From: Cyanobacteria bacterium UBA8803
Lineage (GTDB): Bacteria > Cyanobacteriota > Cyanobacteriia > Cyanobacteriales > Coleofasciculaceae
DNA length: 26,531 nucleotides
Direction of reading: 5' to 3'
NCBI GenBank assembly: GCA_003505715.1
Contig: DNXU01000273.1
Coordinates: 1 to 26,531, forward strand
Made by a program: the position numbers and the translations under genes. The notes under the pieces are model-generated. The model did no database searches. It saw nothing but the letters and a program-made list of their open reading frames with translations, and was not told the DNA's origin. Positions 6,904 through 14,400 of the stretch are shown here, piece by piece; within the stretch, counting starts at the first letter, position 1, and each line of letters begins with the position of its first letter.

Positions 6904-8799
6904 CTAGTCTATAGCTCCTATCTTTAACTGAGGAGTCTCAATAAATCCGCTATGGATGAGATGGAAAACATAAGTACGAAGTAACTGCTCATCTACAGGA
7001 GGACAAGTGATATAGTTGCCTGCCAAACCATCAAGCGTGTTTTGGTAATCAAACTCGATTGCGGCTGGATTGTATGCAGAACTTCTTTCTGGAAAAAATG
7101 GCAAAAGTGGAGACAAGATATGTTCCGGGGAAAATTTGGCAATTTGCAGGAGTTTAGTTCTCCATGCTGCATAGGGCACTGACGCGATCGCGTAGCCTAG
7201 CGATCGCAGCAATTCAAGCAGCATCTTTGAGTGGAAAGGTTGAGGATTAATGACGTGAAAAGCTTTTCCTAACGAGCTTTTCTGCCTCGATAAATGGACA
7301 ATCGCTCTACTTACATAATCTACTGGAGTCATGTCTTCGATCACATCTTCGTCCGGTACACTAGCAATTTGGATACAACCGACGATTAATCGATAGAAAC
7401 GGTCGTTGATATTAAAAACGCCAGTTTTGCTGTGTCCCGAAACTCGTCCTAGTCTGTAAATACAGGTAGGAATCCCGCGCTCCTGAGCAATTGTGACTAA
7501 CTTTTCAGCAACTCTTTTGCTTTGAGCATAGCCGCTCGATGGTACTGGGTAATCGTCAGGATGATCTGTTTCTCGCACAATTTTAGCTCGAAAGGGTTCA
7601 ACAGAGGAAAAAACACTAGTAGTAGAAATGAAATGTACAGGCTTGACTTTAATTTGACTTGCCAATCTTAAAACTTCCTGAGTTCCCAGAACATTAGTTG
7701 CCTTAAGAGTAGAATAGGGATAAGCATGATGAACCCATGCGCCATTGTGATAAATCACATCGATTTGGTTTGCCATCGCTCGAAATTCATCTTCGGCAAG
7801 TCCCAAAAGCGGTTGAGATAAGTCTCCGACAACTGGAATGATTCTAGAGCTTTTCGATTCATCCCAAAGTAGATACGATTCAAGGCTGCTACGGATTCTC
7901 CTTTTACCTTCATCAGCATTAGCAGAACGAACCAAGCAATAGATATTTGCTTGGGTCTGTTGGAGCAGTTCATTAAGTAAAAAAGCTCCGACAAAGCCCG
8001 TAGTTCCACTTAGGAAGATAGAAGCTTCTTCAGTTTGATCCTCAACACAATATTGCTTGGTTAACCTCTCCCCCAACCCCTCTCCTTGTAGGAAAGGGGA
8101 GCCAAACTCCCCCCTTCTCTGGTAGGGAAAAGGGGTTGGGGGGCTTAGGTCAGCCGACCAGTGTTCAGGACAGATTGCAGGGTCGAGAACAGCTTCGTTC
8201 TTGAGGTCTACGACAGTTTTGGCGTTAATAATAGAAGCACCTGTCTGACGAGCTAGTTCGATGCTTTGGGCTAACTCTGCTACAGTAGGCATCTCAAATA
8301 GACTGCGTAAGGATAGCTCTATTTGAAACCTTTCTCGCACTCGGACGACAAGCTGAGTAACCAGTAAGGAATGTCCGCCCAAATCGAAGAAGTTGTCATA
8401 GATGCCAACGCGATCGCGCCCAAGTACTTCAGCCCAGATTTGTGCTAGCGACTCCTCAACTGGTGTACGTGGTGCTGTGTAGGTTGCTTCTTGGTCAGAC
8501 CAAGTTTGCTCCGGTGTTGGCAGCGCTCGCCGATCTACTTTACCGTTGGGGGTTAGCGGTATGGCCTCCAGCATCACAAAGGCACAGGGAATCATGTAGT
8601 CAGGCAACCGCCCGCTCAGGAAGCGTCGCAGACTATTGGAAGTAGGACTTTGCTGCGGGTTCGGAACGAGATACGCTACCAAGCGTCGCTCACCCGGTTG
8701 GTCTTCCCGAACCGTGACGATAGCCTCCCGCACCTCTGGAGCTTGAGTCAGAACCGCTTCAATCTCTCCGAGTTCGATACGGAAGCCGCGTATTTTCAC
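6904..8799 (-). CDS. 3' half of split NRPS 3: end of A domain, PCP, terminal thioester reductase
   Basis: The first possible start is a GTG at 8799, but it lies inside the A domain, so this is the detached second half of the gene that begins at 11447. The homologous frame runs back to about 8882, reading ERLYKTGDLARY (A7). From the GTG: A8 (FRIELGEIE), A10 with the catalytic Lys in LTPNGKVDR near 83, a PCP with GGHSL near 143 (no E partner, as expected), a linker carrying an inverted-repeat insertion (about 217-246), and a reductase domain (about 255-625). The reductase has the NAD(P)H motif GTTGFVGA near 267 and the YxxxK pair in YAQSK near 423. Such domains release the chain as an aldehyde or alcohol instead of by hydrolysis. 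No thioesterase domain follows. It would work only if joined to the first half by frame restoration. Confidence 0.88.
   Translation of the reverse strand: MKIRGFRIELGEIEAVLTQAPEVREAIVTVREDQPGERRLVAYLVPNPQQSPTSNSLRRFLSGRLPDYMIPCAFVMLEAIPLTPNGKVDRRALPTPEQTWSDQEATYTAPRTPVEESLAQIWAEVLGRDRVGIYDNFFDLGGHSLLVTQLVVRVRERFQIELSLRSLFEMPTVAELAQSIELARQTGASIINAKTVVDLKNEAVLDPAICPEHWSADLSPPTPFPYQRRGEFGSPFLQGEGLGERLTKQYCVEDQTEEASIFLSGTTGFVGAFLLNELLQQTQANIYCLVRSANADEGKRRIRSSLESYLLWDESKSSRIIPVVGDLSQPLLGLAEDEFRAMANQIDVIYHNGAWVHHAYPYSTLKATNVLGTQEVLRLASQIKVKPVHFISTTSVFSSVEPFRAKIVRETDHPDDYPVPSSGYAQSKRVAEKLVTIAQERGIPTCIYRLGRVSGHSKTGVFNINDRFYRLIVGCIQIASVPDEDVIEDMTPVDYVSRAIVHLSRQKSSLGKAFHVINPQPFHSKMLLELLRSLGYAIASVPYAAWRTKLLQIAKFSPEHILSPLLPFFPERSSAYNPAAIEFDYQNTLDGLAGNYITCPPVDEQLLRTYVFHLIHSGFIETPQLKIGAID
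8062..8150. repeat. C/G-rich inverted-repeat element inserted in frame
   Basis: The arms CCCCCAACCCCT (8070-8081) and AGGGGTTGGGGG (8131-8142) are perfect complements around a smaller imperfect C/G hairpin. The element resembles palindromic repeats scattered through filamentous cyanobacterial genomes. It is translated as a Pro/Gly/Arg-rich stretch between the PCP and the reductase domain and keeps the frame open. Confidence 0.7.
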
Positions 8800-8852
8800 C
8801 TGATTGTCAAGGCGACCTAAAAACTCAATGTTTCCATCCGTTCGGTAGCGTG

Positions 8853-11447
8853 CTAAGTCGCCAGTTTTGTAAAGACGTTCGGATTTTGAATTTTGAATTT
8901 TGAATTGTTAAAAGGATTGGGAATGAATCGCTCAGCTGTCAGTTGTGGTTGATTGAGATAGCCTCGGGCAACGCCAACTCCCCCGATGTAAAGTTCTCCA
9001 GGAACTCCCACTGGTGTTGGTTGCAAGTACGGGTCGAGGATATAGATCTGGGCGTTGCTAATCGCTCGTCCGATCGCTAACTCTCGCGCTGAAGCATCGA
9101 CGGCGGCATCCCCTGATAGATCGCAAGTCGTCGTCACAATTGTTGCTTCTGTCGGTCCGTAGCTATTTACCAAGCGCACCTTACCATTAACCTGCTGTTG
9201 CCAAGTTACCAGTCGCTCTGGCAAAGCTCTTTCCCCGCCAATGATGACTAACCGTAATGACTCAGGTAACGCATTTCCCAAGTCCCCAATTGCTGCACTG
9301 ACGATTTGATGCCACCATGCCGTCGGTAAGTCGAGTACCGTAATCTGCCAATCGCGACAGGTGTTCAGGAACGTTGGTATCGAACTCAACATCTCATCCG
9401 TTCGCAATACCAGCGTTGCACCCCGCACCAGACAGGGAAAAATTTCTTCGGCAGCAGCATCGAAGCTAATGGAAGCAAATTGCAGAATGCGATCGCTCTC
9501 TAGAAGTGCGTATTCCACAATCGCTGCCTCGGTGTAGTTTACCAACGACTTGTGTTCGATGAGAACTCCCTTGGGCTTGCCAGTAGAACCAGACGTATAG
9601 ATTACATAAGCCAAGTTCTCAGCTACAGCGTGATTGACTAGATTCTCTTCACGTTCTCGATTAATTACTGCCCAGTCCTTATCCATGCAAACCACTTGCG
9701 TCCCCAGTTCGGGCAGTCCTGCGACCAACTTCTCCTGAGTCAACAGTATCGGCACTCGCGAATCTGACATCATGAAAGCGATGCGTTCTTGGGGATACGT
9801 TGGGTCTATCGGCAAATAAGCCCCACCCGCTTTCAGGATGCCTAAGACTCCGACTATCATTTCTAGCGATCGCTCTACGCAAATCCCTACCAGTACCTCT
9901 GGTCCAACTCCCAAAGTTCTTAGGTAGCGTGCTAGCTGATTAGCTAGAGCGTTCAGTTCTCGGTAAGTCAGTTGTTGGTCTTTAAAAACTACAGCGATCG
10001 CATCAGGAGTTTGCTCGACTTGAGCCTCAAACAGCTCGTGAATGCAAACTGTCTCTGAGTAGTCCGCTTGGGTATCATTCCCCTCCACCAGCAACTGATA
10101 TCGTTCAGCGTCCGTCAATATCTGCAAGTCCTTAAGGCGCTGGTTAGAATTGGCAACCATTCCTTCTAGCAACGTCTGGAGATGCCCCAACATCCGGGTA
10201 ATCGTCGCCGCATCAAAGCGCTGGCAACTGTACTCAATTTCTATCGACAACTTGGAACGCCCTCCCACAACCACCGTGAGAGGATAATTTGTCGATGCTG
10301 CAAAACTAACATCCCGGATACCCAGATTTGCGCCTTGCTGGGGTAAGAATGGGTCTATAGGATAGTTTTCAAAAACCAGGATACTTTCAAATAAAGGCAT
10401 TCCTCCGGGTACATCACTCCACGCCTGGACTTGTGCCAACGGGCTGTACTCATACTGGCGTGCCTCGGTTGCCCCAGCTTGGAGTTTCTTCAGCCAAGGG
10501 ATAAGCAATTCCTCAGGAGCTACATAGACTCGTGCTGGCAGGGTGTTAATAAAGAGTCCCACCATATCCTCTGCTCCTGCTAAGTCTGCCGGACGGCCTG
10601 AAGATGTCGCACCAAACACGATATCTTCCTCACCGCTATAACGGCTTAGAAGTAAAGCAAAGGCTCCTTGTATCAGGGTATTTAAGGTTAAATGATGCTG
10701 CTGCGCCAGAGATTTGAGGGCAGATGTCGTGCTGGGAGATAGCTGGATTTTCTGCTGTGCGTGGTATTCCTCCTCACTAGCAGTGCTGCCGAGTTTTCGG
10801 TCAACGCTGAGGGGAGTGGGTGTAGTGAAACCCTGAAGTCTCTGCCGCCAGAATGCTTCAGCTTGAGATAAATCCTGTTGCTGTAGCCAAGCAATGTAGT
10901 CTCCATAAGGTCGGCTGCGTGTCAAAGGTAAATCTGTACCCTGATGCAGCGCCTGATAAATCTCAAATGCTTCCTTGAGGACTAACCCAGTTGACCATCC
11001 ATCAAGAATCAGGTGGTGTTTAGTCCAGACGAATTGGTAGCTGTCGTCTGCCAACTGAATCAAAGTAACGCGCATCAGTGGCGGTTTGTCTAGGTCAAAG
11101 CCTCGCTGACAGTCCGCTGGCAAGAAATCCTTCAGCCGCTTCTGTTGTTGCGCTGGCCAGGTTTCCTGCCAATCCTGCTGCTCAAAGGGCAACTTAACCT
11201 GCCGATGAACCACTTGAAACGGCTCTTTGTGGCGTTGCCAATGGAAAGAGGTACGCAAAATGGGGTGGCGTTCCACCACTTTCTGCCAAGCTCGTTCTAA
11301 TGCCGAGATATTGAGGGAGCCATCGAGAGTACAGTGAATCTGAACGACATACACTCCGAACTGGGGGGTAGAAAGGGTGTGGAAGAGTATGCCCTGCTGC
11401 ATCGGCGAAAGCGGGTAGATATTTTCAACCGTTTTCCTCTTGTCCAT
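8853..11447 (-). CDS. 5' half of split NRPS 3: C domain and truncated A domain
   Basis: 864 residues. The C domain (about 5-440) has the canonical HHLILDG near 147. The A domain (from about 465) has A3 (YTSGSTGKPKG near 620) and A5 (NSYGPTEAT), but stops after the RFIPNPF segment that should lead into A7. Specificity residues aligned to GrsA by eye read D-A-E-D-I-G-S-I-V. The acidic residues suit a basic side chain, and the code resembles the bacitracin Lys code DAESIGSVCK as I recall it; Lys is an inference. The N-terminus MDKRKTVENIYPLSPMQQG looks like a COM acceptor for the TPSDF tail of NRPS 2, whose stop is 22 bases upstream. The frame is lost at three tandem heptamers (8883-8906) and ends at a TAG at 8853. 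Without A8, A10 and a PCP it cannot make a peptide bond product. Confidence 0.9.
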   Translation of the reverse strand: MDKRKTVENIYPLSPMQQGILFHTLSTPQFGVYVVQIHCTLDGSLNISALERAWQKVVERHPILRTSFHWQRHKEPFQVVHRQVKLPFEQQDWQETWPAQQQKRLKDFLPADCQRGFDLDKPPLMRVTLIQLADDSYQFVWTKHHLILDGWSTGLVLKEAFEIYQALHQGTDLPLTRSRPYGDYIAWLQQQDLSQAEAFWRQRLQGFTTPTPLSVDRKLGSTASEEEYHAQQKIQLSPSTTSALKSLAQQHHLTLNTLIQGAFALLLSRYSGEEDIVFGATSSGRPADLAGAEDMVGLFINTLPARVYVAPEELLIPWLKKLQAGATEARQYEYSPLAQVQAWSDVPGGMPLFESILVFENYPIDPFLPQQGANLGIRDVSFAASTNYPLTVVVGGRSKLSIEIEYSCQRFDAATITRMLGHLQTLLEGMVANSNQRLKDLQILTDAERYQLLVEGNDTQADYSETVCIHELFEAQVEQTPDAIAVVFKDQQLTYRELNALANQLARYLRTLGVGPEVLVGICVERSLEMIVGVLGILKAGGAYLPIDPTYPQERIAFMMSDSRVPILLTQEKLVAGLPELGTQVVCMDKDWAVINREREENLVNHAVAENLAYVIYTSGSTGKPKGVLIEHKSLVNYTEAAIVEYALLESDRILQFASISFDAAAEEIFPCLVRGATLVLRTDEMLSSIPTFLNTCRDWQITVLDLPTAWWHQIVSAAIGDLGNALPESLRLVIIGGERALPERLVTWQQQVNGKVRLVNSYGPTEATIVTTTCDLSGDAAVDASARELAIGRAISNAQIYILDPYLQPTPVGVPGELYIGGVGVARGYLNQPQLTAERFIPNPFNNSKFKIQNPNVFTKLAT
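8883..8906. repeat. Tandem heptamers (ATTTTGA) at the NRPS 3 frameshift
   Basis: Three exact copies at 8883-8889, 8890-8896 and 8897-8903 plus a partial ATT. They lie between the RFIPNPF and ERLYKTGD segments of the A domain. One copy, or four, would leave the two halves of NRPS 3 in one frame; three do not. Confidence 0.92.
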
Positions 11448-11469
11448 GTCTTAATGACCTCAAGATTTC

Positions 11470-14400
11470 CTAAAGTTCTGCAAGCAGTTCATCAAGTTCA
11501 TGTTGACTCAACTGCATTTGGGGAAAGTCAGACGGCGTGTACCCTTCCGCTTCTTTCGACTGACAGTGGGCAATTAGCGACCGCAACGCTTCGATAAACC
11601 TCCCAGCCAAATTCTCAATCGTGTCTCGACAATGAATCGCCTCGCTATACGTCCAATCCAGCCGCAACTGACCGCCTGCAACAATTCCATTGATATCGAG
11701 CAGATAAACTCGGCTGCCTTGCAAACTGCGTCCGGAACCGCTAGACTCCTGGGCTGATGCAAATAGGGATGACTCAGAAAGCACTTGGTCGGACTGCCCC
11801 AAATAGTTAAATCGGATTTGAGCTTTGGTTTCCATGCTCGAATTCCTAAGACTGAGATAGTGCAATACGCCATAGCCAATTCCTCGATTTGGAACATTTC
11901 GCAGTTGCTCTTTGATCGTCTTCAACGCATCTCCCGGACTAGATGCTTCACCGATATCCAGCAGCACGGGGAAGAGGGTCGTAAACCAGCCAACAGTACG
12001 CGATAGGTCTACATCTGCAAAAATTTCTTCCCGTCCGTGACCTTCCAAATCAACCAGCAGTAAACTTTCCCCCGTCCATTGCTTAACCGCTTGCACCAGC
12101 GCTGTGAGTAACACATCATTGATTTGGGTTTGATACGCTGCTGGAACCTCCTGCAACAGAGCTTGAGTTTCTTCTTGACTAAGAGTGGCTGATATGGTAT
12201 TACAATGAGCTACCGTGTTATTGTCTCCAGGGAAGTCCACTGGTAGAGGAGCAATTTGCCGACGAGACTGGGTTAACCAATAGTCCAGCTCTTGCTGTAG
12301 AGCTTCAGATTGGGCATACTCTGTCAATCGTTCTGCCCAATGCTGGAATGAGGTTGTTTTGGGGGGTAGCTGGATTGCTTGACCTTGGCTGAGTTGCTGG
12401 TAAGCAGTTTGCAGGTCTTCTAACAAAATTCGCCACGAAACACCATCGACAACCAAGTGATGGATAACCAGCAGTAGGCGCTGAGAAGTCCCCAGGTCAA
12501 AGAGAGCTATCCGCACGACTCGCCCTGATGATAAGTTCAGCGTCGTCTGTAAATCGGTAGCGATCGCTGACAGGGTTGACTCTTGCTCTGTTTCCGGTAC
12601 AGCTGACAAATCGACACAGGCAAAGGGTATTACTCCGTCAGGGTTAGCATTTACCTGCTGCCAGCCCGATTCTTGACGCACAAAATGCAAACGCAGTGCA
12701 TCGTGATGTTCCAGCAATTTCTGCACCCCTTGCTCTAATAGTTCTGGAACAATTGCTTGCCGCATTTCCAACAAAACCGACTGGTTCCAGTGATGCATCT
12801 GGGGCAGATTTTGCTCAAAGAACCAGTGCTGAATGGGGGTAAGCGGAACTTCACCTGTCACCAGTCCCTGTTCGGCTTGAATCGTTCGGGAAGAACTTGC
12901 TACTGCTGCTAATTCGGCAATAGTTGGGTATTCAAACAGTTGCTTGGGAGTCAGTTGCAGACCTGCTCGGTTAGCTCTGCCAACAATCTGCATACTGAGG
13001 ATAGAATCGCCACCCAACTCAAAGAAGTTATTGTAGATTCCTACCTTCTCCAGTCTGAGAACCTGAGTCCAAATCCCAGCCAGCACTTTCTCAACACTCG
13101 TGCGAGGTGCGACAAACGGTTCGTCCCATTCGCAGTGGGTCAGATTAGGAGCTGGCAGCGCTTGGCGGTCTACCTTACCATTGGGGGTTAGCGGCAGAAC
13201 CTTCAGCCGCACGAAGGCTGAGGGGATCATGTACTCTGAGAGCTTTTCTTGTAGGAATTGACGTAGCTCCTTCGTTGTAAGGGTAGATTGTTTTTCAGGC
13301 ACGACATAAGCGACCAAACGCTTGCTACTCTCTCGCTCTTCGCGAGCGAGTACTGCCGTCTCCCGAACCGCAGGGTGTTGTCTCAGTGCGGCTTCAATCT
13401 CCCCTAGCTCGATGCGGAAGCCATGAATTTTTACCTGGCAGTCAACTCGTCCGAGAAACTCAATGTTTCCGTCCGACAGATAACGAGCTAAATCCCCAGT
13501 TTTGTAAAGTCGCTGCCCAGGTGTCTGTGCCAAGGGGTTGGGAATAAACGTCTCGTGAGTGAGTTCTGGTTGGTTCAGATAGCCTCTAGCAACCCCCGCA
13601 CCGCCAACGTAGAGTTCTCCAGACACGCCAATTGGCACAGGTTGCAGATAAGAGTCCAGCAGATAAATTTGCGTGTTGGCGATCGCACGACCAATCGGAA
13701 CTGTCTCACCACCATACTCCGAACGCTCCTGCTCGATTGCATAAGTTAGCACACCGACGGTAGTTTCTGTAGGCCCGTAGTGGTTGAAAATCTGACATTT
13801 GGCTCCGAGTTGCCGAACTTGCTGGATTAACGTCCAATGACAAGCCTCACCACCTAAAATCAGTCGCTGTCGAGGCAAGATGCTTTCAGGGCGAGAAGAG
13901 TTGAGTAGGGCGGCAAGGTGAGAGGGAACAATTTTCAGGCAGTCGATGGGATGGTGCTCGAAATAGTCAGCGAGTGCCTCTGGGTTGGATGCACGCTCAG
14001 ATGAAACTATATGCAGGCATCCACCGCTACACAGGGAAGGGAAGATAACGGTGTTGCCCAAGTCGGCGGCAAAGGTGGAAACTGTGGCAAAGCTAGTACA
14101 GGTGAAAAGGTCTAGTCTTTCGAGGATCGCGTTTGTATAGTTGAGCAGTTGCTGGTGTTCGACGGCAACTCCTTTGGGTTTGCCAGTTGAGCCAGAGGTG
14201 TAAATGACGTAGACCAAATTCTCTGGTTTAACTTTGCTGCTTGGATTGCGACTGCGCCTCGCCCAATCGCATTCTCCCTCAATAGTCTCCCAGTCCGTAT
14301 CTAAACAAATTACCGTCCTTTGTCCCTCACTCAAAAATTCTTTGTCACTTAGTAATGACGAATGACTAACCACCAATGACACTCCAGCATCCTGCAATCG

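Noticed and set aside
6904..8799. Free-standing PCP-reductase gene starting at the GTG 8799
   Set aside because: The first codons are the middle of an A domain (A8), the homologous frame extends further upstream, and no ribosome site is seen; it is the detached half of NRPS 3.
14340..14375. Degenerate heptamers (GTCATT-like) in the NRPS 2 A domain
   Set aside because: A few imperfect units are visible, but the stretch is too short and diverged to call as a repeat insertion with confidence.
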